64,000 bases of DNA from Clostridium acetobutylicum ATCC 824. Lineage in GTDB: Bacteria > Bacillota > Clostridia > Clostridiales > Clostridiaceae. The notes below the pieces were generated by a model. The model was not told the DNA's origin and ran no database searches. It saw only the letters and a list, made by a program, of their open reading frames with translations. Of the stretch, positions 54,450 through 63,524 are shown piece by piece. How positions within the stretch are numbered: position 1 is the stretch's first letter; the number at the start of each line of letters is the position of its first letter. The translations under genes and the position numbers were made by a program. The stretch covers positions 1,150,001 to 1,214,000 of the forward strand of contig NC_003030.1 of the NCBI RefSeq assembly GCF_000008765.1, in the 5' to 3' direction.

Positions 54450-56360
54450 CTATTTCCAACCGTTGTAGGAAGCATCAGAAGGCATTCTAAGGTCTCCTCT
54501 TGGGGAAAGACTTATAGTCCCAACCTTAGGGCCATCGGGGATAGCAGAACGCTTAAATTGTTGATTAAAGAATCTTTTAATAAATAAATTAAACCACTTT
54601 TCTATAGTTTCTCTAGAATAAGTATTTTTAAAGGCTTTTTCTGCCATAAATATTATTTTCTCTGGTTCTGATCCTTGTTTTATAAAATAGTATAAGAAAA
54701 AGTCGTGAAGTTCATAAGGTCCTATTATATCTTCTGTTTTCTGAGATATATTTCCTTTTGCATCTTTAGGTAACAGCTCAGGGCTTACAGGAGTATTTAA
54801 TATATCTATTAAAGTTTTGGAAACTTCTCCTGTGAGTTCTTTTTCAGCAACATAGTCAACTAAATACCTTACTAATGTTTTTGGAATAGAACAGTTCACA
54901 GCGTACATTGACATATGATCTCCATTGTAGGTGCACCAACCAAGGGCAAGCTCAGATAAATCACCTGTTCCAATCAAAAGACCACCTTCCTTGTTTGCAA
55001 TGTCCATAAGTATTTGAGTTCTCTCTCGTGCTTGAACATTCTCATAGGTTACATCATGTTTTTCTTCAGGATGGTTAATATCCTTGAAATGAAGAAGACA
55101 TGCAGGAACTATGTCTATTTCTCTGAAGTCGCAGCCTAGATGTTTACATAAATCTACTGCATTATTATAAGTTTTGTCTGTTGTCCCAAAGCCCGGCATT
55201 GTAACAGTTATTATATTTTTTCTATCTATACCTAGCATATCAAAGGTTTTTACAGTTACAACAAGAGCAAGGGTGGAGTCAAGTCCTCCAGAAATTCCGA
55301 TTACTGCTCTTTTAAGACCTGTATGTGTAAATCTCTTAGCTAGACCTGCAGTTTGTATATTAAATATTTCTTTGCAGCGTTCTTCTCTCTGTCTTTCATT
55401 TGAAGGCACAAAGGGATGAGAATCTATGAATCTATCAAAGTCTCCTATATCCCAATTTGATAAATTGAAATCTATGTAATTAGGCTTAAAGTCACACAGT
55501 CTTACACTGTCCTTAAAGGTTGAATTTTTTAATCTCTCGCTTTGTAGTTTTTCTAAATCAATCATAGAAGTCAAGACTAAATTATCTCTCTCAAATCTAT
55601 CATTTTCAGAAAGTATTCTTCCATTTTCACATATAAGTAAGTGACCGCTGAAAACTACATCCGTAGAGGATTCAAAAACTCCAGCAGAGGAATATATGTA
55701 AGAGCACATGCACCTTCCACTTTGATTTGAAATAAGGCTTCGTCTATAGTCTGCTTTACTTACAACCTCATTAGAAGCAGAAATGTTTAATATTACGTTT
55801 GCACCCATTAGACTTAAATAACTGCTTGGAGGTATAGGGGCCCATAGGTCCTCGCATATCTCTATTCCTAATTTTAAGTCACCGCATCTAAATATTAAAT
55901 CACACCCAAAAGGCACATCCTGCTGAAAAGGAAATTGAGCAAATTGACCCTTAAGGTTAAGTCCTTCTGTAAACCATCTTTTTTCATAGAATTCAACATA
56001 GTTAGGTATGTAACTTTTAGGTACTATACCAAGTATAGAGCCATTAAAGAGAACGTAGGCACAGTTATATAGACAGTAGTTATATAAAAGAGGGGCACCA
56101 ACAACGACTACTATATCCTTATCTATTAAAAAATCACATAACTCTTTTATTCCTTTTAAAGAATTATTTATAAGTGTACTTTGACCGAATAAATCACCGC
56201 AGGTATAGGAAGTTATGCTTAGTTCAGGAAATACTACAACTTTTGAATTGTCTGCTAAAGCTTTATCTATGCATAACTTAATATTTTTCACATTAAAATC
56301 AACATCTGCAACGTTAGTTTTTGGACATGCTGAAGAAATTTTTACGAAACTATGATTCAT
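54450..56360 (-). CDS. nadE: Glutamine-dependent NAD+ synthetase
   Basis: 636 aa from the ATG at 56360 (AAAGGAGAG upstream). N-terminal nitrilase-type glutaminase (about 1-275): VVFPELSITSY (Glu), a catalytic Lys near KSYIPNYVEFYEKRW, and Cys in LGIEICEDLWAP. The C-terminal ATP-pyrophosphatase domain has the P-loop VIGISGGLDSTLALVV (about 338-353) and GTGDLSELALGWCTYNGDHM. It amidates deamido-NAD with glutamine, the last step of the pathway begun by nadABC 30 kb away. Confidence 0.95.
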   Translation of the reverse strand: MNHSFVKISSACPKTNVADVDFNVKNIKLCIDKALADNSKVVVFPELSITSYTCGDLFGQSTLINNSLKGIKELCDFLIDKDIVVVVGAPLLYNYCLYNCAYVLFNGSILGIVPKSYIPNYVEFYEKRWFTEGLNLKGQFAQFPFQQDVPFGCDLIFRCGDLKLGIEICEDLWAPIPPSSYLSLMGANVILNISASNEVVSKADYRRSLISNQSGRCMCSYIYSSAGVFESSTDVVFSGHLLICENGRILSENDRFERDNLVLTSMIDLEKLQSERLKNSTFKDSVRLCDFKPNYIDFNLSNWDIGDFDRFIDSHPFVPSNERQREERCKEIFNIQTAGLAKRFTHTGLKRAVIGISGGLDSTLALVVTVKTFDMLGIDRKNIITVTMPGFGTTDKTYNNAVDLCKHLGCDFREIDIVPACLLHFKDINHPEEKHDVTYENVQARERTQILMDIANKEGGLLIGTGDLSELALGWCTYNGDHMSMYAVNCSIPKTLVRYLVDYVAEKELTGEVSKTLIDILNTPVSPELLPKDAKGNISQKTEDIIGPYELHDFFLYYFIKQGSEPEKIIFMAEKAFKNTYSRETIEKWFNLFIKRFFNQQFKRSAIPDGPKVGTISLSPRGDLRMPSDASYNGWK

Positions 56361-56575
56361 TGTAATATACTCTCCTTTATACATTTTGTAGTATTATTAT
56401 ATCACTAAATTTAATATAAATGATAATTGACGAAAAAACATGCTATAATAAGATTTGAGAATAAGGACAAACTAAAATACGATAAAAGGTATTAATTAAC
56501 CCTTTTAAGGATAAAATGAAACTTTATTTATAGTAAGAAATAATGTAAAGTATATTCATCAGGGGGGGTGATTTT

Positions 56576-57016
56576 ATGAATGATTACCAAAAAATATGGA
56601 TAATTATAGCTATTTTTATGGTGGTAATTGATTTTGGAACATCTGGATTTTTATTCGTATGGTTTAGTGCAGGTGCAGTAGTAGCCATAATAGCAGGATT
56701 ACTTGGAGCACCAATTACAGTTCAAATTGTATTGTTTGCAATTATAAGTATTGCTTTATTAAGTGTAGGATACCCACTATCTAAAAAACTCCTAAATAGG
56801 ACAGTAAGGAAGACACCTCTTATGGAGGAAAAATACATTGGGAGGGAAGTAAAAGCTGAAGCTGATATGGAGGTTGGAAATTCTAAACTAAAGGTAGATG
56901 GAATATATTGGACTGTGAAGAATGTTGGTGAAGCTATAAAAAAAGGAGACTGTTTTATAATCACTGGGATTCAAGGAAATAAACTTTTAATTAGAAAAAA
57001 AGGAGAGATTGAATAA
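56576..57016 (+). CDS. NfeD-like membrane protein
   Basis: 146 aa, ATG after AGGGGGGGTGATTTT. Two or three hydrophobic helices (WIIIAIFMVVIDFGTSGFLF and others to residue 65), then a soluble OB-fold (about 80-146, KYIGREVKAEADMEVGNSKL and GDCFIITGIQGNKLLIRKKG). NfeD proteins pair with SPFH proteins; the next gene overlaps by one base and encodes one. Confidence 0.88.
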   Translation: MNDYQKIWIIIAIFMVVIDFGTSGFLFVWFSAGAVVAIIAGLLGAPITVQIVLFAIISIALLSVGYPLSKKLLNRTVRKTPLMEEKYIGREVKAEADMEVGNSKLKVDGIYWTVKNVGEAIKKGDCFIITGIQGNKLLIRKKGEIE

Positions 57017-57984
57017 TGATAGTTTTAATTGTTGTATTGGTACTTATTTTATTACTTATTTTTACTTCACTAAAGGTTGTAACTACTGGATATGTATATG
57101 TGGTGGAAAGACTTGGACAGTTTCACAGAACTCTTCAACCAGGATGGAATATTGTAATACCATTTGCTGATTTTACAAGAGCTAAGGTTTCAACTAAGCA
57201 GCAAATACTTGATATACAGCCACAAAGCGTTATAACAAAGGATAATGTAAAAATATCTATTGATAATGTAATATTCTATAAGGTTATGAATGCAAGAGAC
57301 GCTATTTATAATATTGAAAGTTATAAATCAGGTATAATATACTCAACTATAACAAACATGAGAAATATCGTAGGTAACATGACACTTGATGAGGTTCTTT
57401 CAGGAAGAGATATAATAAATCAAGAGCTTTTAAAAGTTGTTGATGAGATTACAGACGCATATGGAATAAAGATACTTTCTGTTGAAATTAAAAACATCAT
57501 TCCTCCAGCTGAAATTCAACAAGCTATGGAAAAACAGATGAGAGCAGAAAGAGATAAGAGAGCAACTATACTTCAGGCAGAAGGCCAAAAGCAAGCACAA
57601 ATTGCTAAAGCAGAAGGTGAAAAACAGGGTAAAATACTTCAAGCTGAAGCAGAAAAACAAGCAAACATAAAGAGAGCAGAAGGTCTTAAAGAATCACAAC
57701 TTCTTGAAGCAGAAGGTAAGGCAAAAGCTATAGAAGCCGTTGCAGAAGCAGAAGCTAAGGCTATAAATAAAGTAAACAGATCTATAATAGAATCAGGAAC
57801 TAATGAAACAGTTATAGCTTTAAAACAAATTGAAGCACTTAAAGAAATGGCTAAAGGACCTTCAAATAAGCTTATATTGCCAAATGAAACACTTTCATCA
57901 CTTGGAAGCATAGCTGCAATAGCTGATATCCTAAAAAAGGACACTATTAACTTAAAAAAAGAAGCTTCTGAAATAAATAAATAA
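57016..57984 (+). CDS. SPFH/Band 7 membrane protein (stomatin/QmcA-like)
   Basis: 322 aa. An N-terminal membrane helix (IVLIVVLVLILLLIFTSLKV) is followed by the SPFH domain (about 22-190: GYVYVVERLGQFHRTLQPGW, VITKDNVKISIDNVIFYKV) and a coiled coil of repeated AEGxKQ units (about 185-250: ILQAEGQKQ, IAKAEGEKQ, ILQAEAEKQ, IKRAEGLKE, LLEAEGKA). These scaffold proteins organise membrane domains and partner with NfeD, encoded directly upstream. Confidence 0.92.
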   Translation: MIVLIVVLVLILLLIFTSLKVVTTGYVYVVERLGQFHRTLQPGWNIVIPFADFTRAKVSTKQQILDIQPQSVITKDNVKISIDNVIFYKVMNARDAIYNIESYKSGIIYSTITNMRNIVGNMTLDEVLSGRDIINQELLKVVDEITDAYGIKILSVEIKNIIPPAEIQQAMEKQMRAERDKRATILQAEGQKQAQIAKAEGEKQGKILQAEAEKQANIKRAEGLKESQLLEAEGKAKAIEAVAEAEAKAINKVNRSIIESGTNETVIALKQIEALKEMAKGPSNKLILPNETLSSLGSIAAIADILKKDTINLKKEASEINK

Positions 57985-58034
57985 AGCTTCTGATAAATAG
58001 TTTAAAATAAAAAACATAAGCATATATATAAAGA

Positions 58035-58076
58035 GGTAAATGAGGTAATAACTTTAAACTTTCATTTACCTTTTTT
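58035..58076 (+). terminator. Intrinsic terminator
   Basis: 9-bp stem GGTAAATGA/TCATTTACC (58035-58043, 58062-58070) and six T. Confidence 0.82.
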
Positions 58077-58214
58077 ATGCATTTATTTTATAAATAATAA
58101 TAATAATATTACATTGCATTATATATAACTTGAAAATTCCATAAAAAAACATTTATAATTAGAAAGTAAAATATATATAATTAAGCATGCAAAGTTCTTT
58201 AGGGGGTAATAATA

Positions 58215-59615
58215 ATGAAAATATTAATGTTATCATGGGAATATCCACCTAAAAATGTAGGAGGATTGTCTAATCATGTGTACAATTTATCCCATGCCCT
58301 TGCGTCTTTAGGTCATGAGGTATATGTTGTAACTTGTGAAGAAAAAACAGCGCCAGTTGAGGAAAATGATGATGGGGTATATGTACATAGGGTAACTCCT
58401 TATAAAATAGATACAGAGGATTTTACTAAATGGGTTATGCACCTTAATTTTTCTATGATTGAAGAATGCACAAGACTAATGAAAAAAATTGGAAAAGTAG
58501 ATATGATTCATGTTCATGATTGGCTTTGCGTATACTGCGGCAAGGTTTTAAAATGGTCATATAAAATTCCAATGGTATGTACTATTCATGCTACTGAAAA
58601 GGGAAGAAATAATGGAATAAGAACAGAAATGCAAAGATATATTTCTTCTGCTGAATGGCTGCTAACCTATGAGTCTTGGAAGATAGTTGCATGCAGTGGT
58701 TATATGAAGGCGCAAATAGTAGATACATTTAATACACCTGAGGAAAAGGTTTGGATTATACCAAATGGAATTGATTTGAATTCCTTTGATTTTGACTTCG
58801 ATTGGTTAAAATTCAGAAGAAAATATGCATGCGATGATGAAAAGATAGTATTTTTCATTGGAAGGCACGTATTTGAAAAAGGAATACAAATATTAATAGA
58901 TGCAGCACCTGGAATAGTATCAGAATACAATAAAACTAAATTTATAATTGCTGGTACAGGACCTATGACAGAGGAACTTAAAGATAAGGTTAAAAGCATA
59001 GGACTTCAAGATAAATTTTTGTTTACAGGATATATGGATAACAAGACCAAGAAAAAGTTCTATAGAGTTGCAAGCGTAGCAGTCTTTCCATCACTTTATG
59101 AACCTTTTGGGATAGTTCTTCTTGAAGCTATGGCAGCTGGATGTCCTGCTGTGGTTTCTGACACAGGAGGCTTTGGAGAGATAATACAGCATAGAAGTAA
59201 TGGTATGAAGATGATAAATTCGTCAGTAGAAAGCCTTAAGGATAATGTACTTGAAATACTAAAGAACGATTCATTAGCTCAAACGGTTAGAAGAAATGCA
59301 ATAAAGACTGTGGAGGATAAGTATACCTGGCAAAGGGTTTCTAAGCTTACAACTGAAATGTATGAGCTTATAAAAGAAGAGGCACGTTACACAGAATGGG
59401 ACCAAGGGTCAAATAAACTAAAGGAAGATAAATTAAAGAAGAATAAAGAAAAGACAAAAGTTAAAGTTAAGAATTCTTTAAAAGATGAAAATACTGAAGA
59501 AACTAATATAAAAAAGTCTTCCAGAGTTAAGGGTATAAGTTCTGATGTAACAAAAGTGATACTTACAGAGGCAGCAACAAAGGAACTTTTAGGAGAAGTA
59601 GAAAGTAAAGAATAG
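58215..59615 (+). CDS. GT4-family glycosyltransferase (glycogen-synthase-like)
   Basis: 466 aa, ATG after AGGGGGTAATA. N-terminal GT-B half starts MKILMLSWEYPPKNVGGLSN, with HVHDWLCVYCG and IHATEKGRNNG. The C-terminal half has FFIGRHVFEKGIQILIDAAP and the E-x7-E motif SLYEPFGIVLLEAMAAGCPAV split as EPFGIVLLE. The final 70 residues are a Lys/Glu-rich extension not found in typical members. The donor is probably a nucleotide sugar (ADP- or UDP-glucose); the product is unknown. No glycogen operon is adjacent. Confidence 0.87.
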   Translation: MKILMLSWEYPPKNVGGLSNHVYNLSHALASLGHEVYVVTCEEKTAPVEENDDGVYVHRVTPYKIDTEDFTKWVMHLNFSMIEECTRLMKKIGKVDMIHVHDWLCVYCGKVLKWSYKIPMVCTIHATEKGRNNGIRTEMQRYISSAEWLLTYESWKIVACSGYMKAQIVDTFNTPEEKVWIIPNGIDLNSFDFDFDWLKFRRKYACDDEKIVFFIGRHVFEKGIQILIDAAPGIVSEYNKTKFIIAGTGPMTEELKDKVKSIGLQDKFLFTGYMDNKTKKKFYRVASVAVFPSLYEPFGIVLLEAMAAGCPAVVSDTGGFGEIIQHRSNGMKMINSSVESLKDNVLEILKNDSLAQTVRRNAIKTVEDKYTWQRVSKLTTEMYELIKEEARYTEWDQGSNKLKEDKLKKNKEKTKVKVKNSLKDENTEETNIKKSSRVKGISSDVTKVILTEAATKELLGEVESKE

Positions 59616-59638
59616 AATGAATTAATTTTATATAAAAT

Positions 59639-59676
59639 ATAGGGAATCTAGTTTGAAACTAAAATAGATTCCCTAT
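59639..59676. terminator. Bidirectional terminator
   Basis: 12-bp perfect stem ATAGGGAATCTA/TAGATTCCCTAT (59639-59650, 59665-59676), 14-nt loop, between convergent genes. Confidence 0.88.
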
Positions 59677-59679
59677 GTA

Positions 59680-60579
59680 CTACTTTAAGTTTTTAAAAAT
59701 ACAGTCAATAAACTCCATAACTAAATCTTCAGTTTGATGATCTTTATCCAAAGCTGGATTAAATTCAACAAGATCCATGGACTTAACAAGACCGCTTTTA
59801 ACAAGAGATTCTACCATTAGTTTAGTATCGTCTACATTTAGACCATCAGAAACCGGTGTTCCTGTTCCTGGTACTATGGTTTCATCAAGACAATCTATAT
59901 CAAAACTTAGATGAACTGAATTGATATTATTTTTTGAAAGCTTTTCGGTAATCTCTTTGAGAATATACTCAACACCTAATCTCTTTACGGTTTTTGTTGA
60001 ATAGAAGGTAAGGTTTTTTTCATAAATTAGAGCTAATTCACCCTTATCAATTGATCTTGCTCCTATTATGAACACATTTTCTGGTTTCACTTTTTGACCG
60101 TTATAGCATATGTTTGTAAGTTCGCTTGCACCAATACCCATTGCAGCAGATAAAGGCATTCCGTGAACATTACCTGTTTCTGTGGTTTTGTCTGTGTTTA
60201 TATCTGTGTGAGCGTCAATCCATATTACTGCAAGGTTATCAAGAGCTTTACTTGCACCCGTTATGCTGCCAAGACCGAGTGAATGGTCACCTCCTACTAC
60301 AAATGGAAAGTTTCCGGAGGATAGTGATTCATAAACCTTGTTTGCGAGTTCTGTATTCGCTTCAACTATGGGCTTTAAAAATTTCATTTTATCATTGAAT
60401 TTAAATTTATCCTTTTCGGATATAAATGGTACATTAACATCGCCCATATCTTTAACATTGTGATTGTACTTGGCTATAAGTGACGCTAAATTTTTTTCTC
60501 TCAACTTGCTGGGACCTAAATCTACTCCTTTTCTATCAGAACCATAGTAGATAGGTACGCCTAATATATCAATGTTCAT
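59680..60579 (-). CDS. Arginase/agmatinase-family ureohydrolase
   Basis: 299 aa from the ATG at 60579 (GGAGG upstream; frame open to 60594 only from a TTG). Mn-binding motifs: GGDHSLGLGS (about 97-106), IDAHTDINT (about 120-128) and SFDIDCLDE (about 220-228). Length and GTGTPVSDGL near 233 favour arginase (RocF type), which makes ornithine and urea from arginine; formiminoglutamase or agmatinase remain possible. Monocistronic. Confidence 0.88.
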   Translation of the reverse strand: MNIDILGVPIYYGSDRKGVDLGPSKLREKNLASLIAKYNHNVKDMGDVNVPFISEKDKFKFNDKMKFLKPIVEANTELANKVYESLSSGNFPFVVGGDHSLGLGSITGASKALDNLAVIWIDAHTDINTDKTTETGNVHGMPLSAAMGIGASELTNICYNGQKVKPENVFIIGARSIDKGELALIYEKNLTFYSTKTVKRLGVEYILKEITEKLSKNNINSVHLSFDIDCLDETIVPGTGTPVSDGLNVDDTKLMVESLVKSGLVKSMDLVEFNPALDKDHQTEDLVMEFIDCIFKNLK

Positions 60580-60814
60580 CTGCCATACCTCCAAGTTATA
60601 AATAATAATACGAACTTATTATATAATAAATATGAAAAATATAAAGTAGTAGAAGTATAAACGCAATATTAAGAAAATTCTACAAACTTACTAATCTATA
60701 AAGAAACTAATATAAATTTTAACATTATAGTTATGTATGATAATATAATGATATTAATATTAAATTTAACCAAAAAACTTATAAATATTAAAAAAAATTT
60801 TTTTGAGGTGAAAT

Positions 60815-61213
60815 ATGAATAATAAAGAAATTTTAGAATTCATGGTTGATGAAGGAATAAGTAATTTAGAAGAGATAAACTATAGTAATGATATTTTTAT
60901 AATAAAATTTCATTACAACTTCGATGAATATGAAATAAAAGCAGCCAGAGCTTTTGCAGATGGTGAGTGCAACAAAAATGAAAATAGAGGTGATTGGTAC
61001 AGCAAATACTATCTTCCTTTCTTAAATGATATAGCAAGGGATAATGTTGAAGCAATGGTGGATGATTGTATGGATGAATTCTCATTAAAGGCAGAATGCT
61101 TAATTCATGACATTAAAGATGAAGAAGCAGGTTATAGTGAAGCCATTGCTGCATTTTCAGAGGTAGGTAATAGCTTTGACATAGAAACTGTAGCAAAAGC
61201 TATAAACTTCTAA
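60815..61213 (+). CDS. Acidic hypothetical protein
   Basis: 132 aa, ATG after TTTGAGGTGAAAT. The protein is markedly acidic (MVDEGISNLEEINYSND, VEAMVDDCMDEFSLKAECLI) with mixed alpha/beta character and no membrane segment. It ends in a clear hairpin. I do not recognise a family. Confidence 0.65.
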   Translation: MNNKEILEFMVDEGISNLEEINYSNDIFIIKFHYNFDEYEIKAARAFADGECNKNENRGDWYSKYYLPFLNDIARDNVEAMVDDCMDEFSLKAECLIHDIKDEEAGYSEAIAAFSEVGNSFDIETVAKAINF

Positions 61214-61221
61214 ATTATAAG

Positions 61222-61250
61222 GCTGTGTTTTATTATGTATAAAACACAGC
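61222..61250 (+). terminator. Hairpin after the acidic protein gene
   Basis: 12-bp perfect stem GCTGTGTTTTAT/ATAAAACACAGC (61222-61233, 61239-61250) with a 5-nt loop. No long T-run follows, so termination may be weak. Confidence 0.6.
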
Positions 61251-61376
61251 TATAGGGATTTAAACTGTATCTAGAGTTTAAATTATAAAAAATATGAATA
61301 TTGGTAGCTAATTAAAGAAAATAATAGATAATTAAAGGTAATTTGATAATATGGCAAAGTTGTACAAAAAAAGCAC

Positions 61377-61404
61377 TTGAAAATATTAAATATAGTGATA
61401 TAAT
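61377..61404 (+). promoter_or_regulatory. Promoter of tRNA-Glu
   Basis: TTGAAA (61377-61382), 16-bp spacer, TATAAT (61399-61404), about 40 bases before the tRNA. Confidence 0.72.
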
Positions 61405-61445
61405 ATTATTCGTTGGTTGTGTTCAGCGAGTCAACGTAACAATAA

Positions 61446-61520
61446 GGCCCTATGGTCAAGCGGTTAAGACATCGCCCTCTCAAGGCGGAATCACGGGTTC
61501 GATTCCCGTTGGGGCTACCA
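61446..61520 (+). tRNA. tRNA-Glu (anticodon CTC)
   Basis: 75 nt including encoded CCA. Acceptor GGCCCTA/TGGGGCT, D arm with GGTCAAGCGGTTAAGAC, anticodon stem CGCC/GGCG with 7-nt loop CTCTCAA (anticodon CTC, reading GAG), and T arm ACGGG-TTCGATT-CCCGT. It is flanked by a promoter and a terminator, so it is a single transcription unit. Confidence 0.96.
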
Positions 61521-61530
61521 AAGCTTTAAA

Positions 61531-61567
61531 ATAGCAAGTTTACAGTATTGTAGACTTGCTATTTTTT
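61531..61567 (+). terminator. Terminator of the tRNA gene
   Basis: 13-bp stem (61531-61543, 61550-61562) with a 6-nt loop and TTTTT. Confidence 0.9.
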
Positions 61568-61740
61568 ATTTTAAAGCATTTTTCGCAAAAATATTACATT
61601 ATAGGCTATAGCCTTCAAACTAAGCAAGATAATAATATGAAATATAGAACATAATAAAAGGTAATTAAATCTAAAAAGCGAAACTTAAAATTAAGTGGCT
61701 AATGCCATATTTAAATCATCAAATAGATATGTATGTAAAA

Positions 61741-61839
61741 GAGCTTGCCAATTACAATGATTCAGGAATAAGAACAGAGAAAACTGTAATTGGAGTTACT
61801 ACAAAGTGTCAGTACAGTGAAATCATTAGTAAAACTTGA
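61741..61839 (+). pseudogene. Rhs-repeat fragment upstream of a palindromic insertion
   Basis: The frame reads ELANYNDSGIRTEKTVIGVT then TK, the usual DSGIRTxKTVxGVTTKY stretch of Rhs/WapA repeats, and then runs into the palindrome at 61815 and stops (TGA 61837). The expected continuation (NGDKVTYETDGTNQIYYSYD) resumes on the other side at 61916. There is no start codon or ribosome site. Confidence 0.7.
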
Positions 61840-61915
61840 TCCGTAGACGTATTAAAATAATAATTTTTAAGTTATTTTAATACATCTACGGATTTTAGTT
61901 TTACTGATTTCATTG
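61815..61915. repeat. About 100-bp palindromic insertion in the Rhs gene
   Basis: Left arm 61815-61860 and right arm 61872-61915 are inverted complements with a few mismatches and one 3-base gap, around an 11-nt loop. The ends read CAGTGAAATCA and TGATTTCATTG. It interrupts an otherwise continuous Rhs coding frame, so it appears to be an inserted MITE-like element without a coding gene. Confidence 0.75.
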
Positions 61916-62911
61916 AATGGTGACAAGGTAACTTACGAAACGGATGGAACAAATCAAATATATTACAGTTACGATAGCACTGGTAAATTATTAAGTATGA
62001 ATTTAAATGGTACTGAATACTACTATATCAAAAATGCTCAAGATGATATAATAGGCTTAATTGACAAAGCAGGGACACAGGTTACAAGTTATACTTACGA
62101 TACCTATGGAAAAGTAATATCAATAGATGGAAGCTTAAAAGATACTGCACACAAAATAAATCCATATAGATATAGAGAATATAGGTATGACAGCGAAACT
62201 GGATTATACTACTTACAAAGCAGATATTATAATGCTGAGTGGGGTAGGTTTGTTAATGCTGATGTTATAACGGCTGTAACAGGAGATATATTATCAACTA
62301 ATATGTATGCATATTGTAAAAATAATTTTATAAATATGAGTGATGTTAATGGTGATTTCTCAATGGCAAATATTGGAGCAATGATTGGAACAATGATTGG
62401 AACAATGATGGTAGATGGAATTAGATCAATGATGTCATCAATAACAGGCAAAATAAACAAAGCTATAGATAAACATCCGTATAAAACAACAGTGATACAA
62501 TCAACAGTAGATGTAACAGCAGGATATAAATACAATAAGATTAGAACATCAAGAGTTTTTAAAACGGTAAGACCAGTAGAATTAACGGTATATGAAGAAT
62601 TACCATTTAACAAAGTTCTAAAGTTTATGGGAAACAAAGTAGGAATGCTATCGGCAGGGCTTACTGTACGTTCACTAATATTAGATTATGAAAGGAATTC
62701 TGGACAAAAGGTTGTCACGGCAATGCTTATAGATATTGGTGGATTTGCAGCTACATATTATGCGGGAGATTTAATTGGTAGAGCTACGACTCCATTAATT
62801 GAAGTCAATCCTCCTGCTGGAATTGCAGCTACAGTAGTTTTAGTTGGAGCTTCATCGGTTGGGATAGGTATTTTTACCTCAAAGGCAAAGGAATATTTTA
62901 GCGTTAATTAA
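61913..62911 (+). CDS. Rhs/WapA-type toxin, C-terminal fragment with hydrophobic tip
   Basis: 332 codons from an unconvincing TTG at the palindrome edge; no ribosome binding site, so this is a 5'-truncated gene. Residues 1-145 are Rhs repeats ending in the Rhs core (YRYDSETGLYYLQSRYYNAE, then WGRFVNAD, MYAYCKNNFINMSDVNGDF). The remaining 185 residues form the variable tip. It contains Gly/Met-rich hydrophobic runs (IGAMIGTMIGTMMVDG, VVLVGASSVGIGIF) and a central polar part. In intact systems this tip is the toxin; the hydrophobic nature suggests a membrane target. The downstream gene is the putative immunity partner. Confidence 0.75.
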   Translation: MNGDKVTYETDGTNQIYYSYDSTGKLLSMNLNGTEYYYIKNAQDDIIGLIDKAGTQVTSYTYDTYGKVISIDGSLKDTAHKINPYRYREYRYDSETGLYYLQSRYYNAEWGRFVNADVITAVTGDILSTNMYAYCKNNFINMSDVNGDFSMANIGAMIGTMIGTMMVDGIRSMMSSITGKINKAIDKHPYKTTVIQSTVDVTAGYKYNKIRTSRVFKTVRPVELTVYEELPFNKVLKFMGNKVGMLSAGLTVRSLILDYERNSGQKVVTAMLIDIGGFAATYYAGDLIGRATTPLIEVNPPAGIAATVVLVGASSVGIGIFTSKAKEYFSVN

Positions 62912-62931
62912 ATTATATAGGGTGATGAAGG

Positions 62932-63372
62932 ATGAAAAAATTATTAGAAAATTATAAAGTCATGATTTCATTGATATCGATAAGTCTTTTTATACTAGTT
63001 AAAAATACTGGACAAGCTAATTTTGAAAACTTTTATTTACTATATGTAGTTATCTCAATACCTATTACGATTTTTGTAGGAATTAAATATAGAAATATTT
63101 ATGCTACCATGCTTTTTACATTAATGGGACCATTACTAGGTATAAGTGGTCTAGGAATGTGTCATTTCAAATCCGATAGGGAGAGTTTAGCTATGGGTGG
63201 TTTATTTATAATGACATTTATTTTGGGTGATATAGTAAATTATGAAAGAATAAAAAAACTAGGAAATAAAAAGGAGATTGAAGAAACGCGTAAAGGTATG
63301 AGTCATAGAATAATAGTTTTGTCATTAATACTTATAGGACTGTTTTATGCAGTATTTATATATAAACCATAG
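62932..63372 (+). CDS. Polytopic membrane protein, putative immunity
   Basis: 146 aa, 20 bases after the Rhs tip, with AGGGTGATGAAGG upstream. Four hydrophobic helices (VMISLISISLFILV, FYLLYVVISIPITIFVGI, MLFTLMGPLLGISGLG, IIVLSLILIGLFYAVFIY). Position, size and membrane nature fit an immunity protein against a membrane-active toxin; this is inference. No family recognised. Confidence 0.65.
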   Translation: MKKLLENYKVMISLISISLFILVKNTGQANFENFYLLYVVISIPITIFVGIKYRNIYATMLFTLMGPLLGISGLGMCHFKSDRESLAMGGLFIMTFILGDIVNYERIKKLGNKKEIEETRKGMSHRIIVLSLILIGLFYAVFIYKP

Positions 63373-63484
63373 CATTTAGAGAGAATGTTATATTAATATC
63401 TAAGTCTATATTATATTAAAAAAATGTATGATAAAAAAAGAACTAGGTTTTATAACTTGTAATAATTAAAAGTGTATTTAAAGA

Positions 63485-63517
63485 GTGCTCATAGTGAGAA
63501 ATTATAGCTATGAGCAC
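63485..63517 (+). terminator. Hairpin after the putative immunity gene
   Basis: 10-bp perfect stem GTGCTCATAG/CTATGAGCAC (63485-63494, 63508-63517) with a 13-nt loop; weak T-run. Confidence 0.5.
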
Positions 63518-63524
63518 TTAAACT

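Noticed and set aside
61343-61534. Open frame of 63 codons
   Set aside because: It runs through the tRNA-Glu gene and its promoter; coding is implausible.
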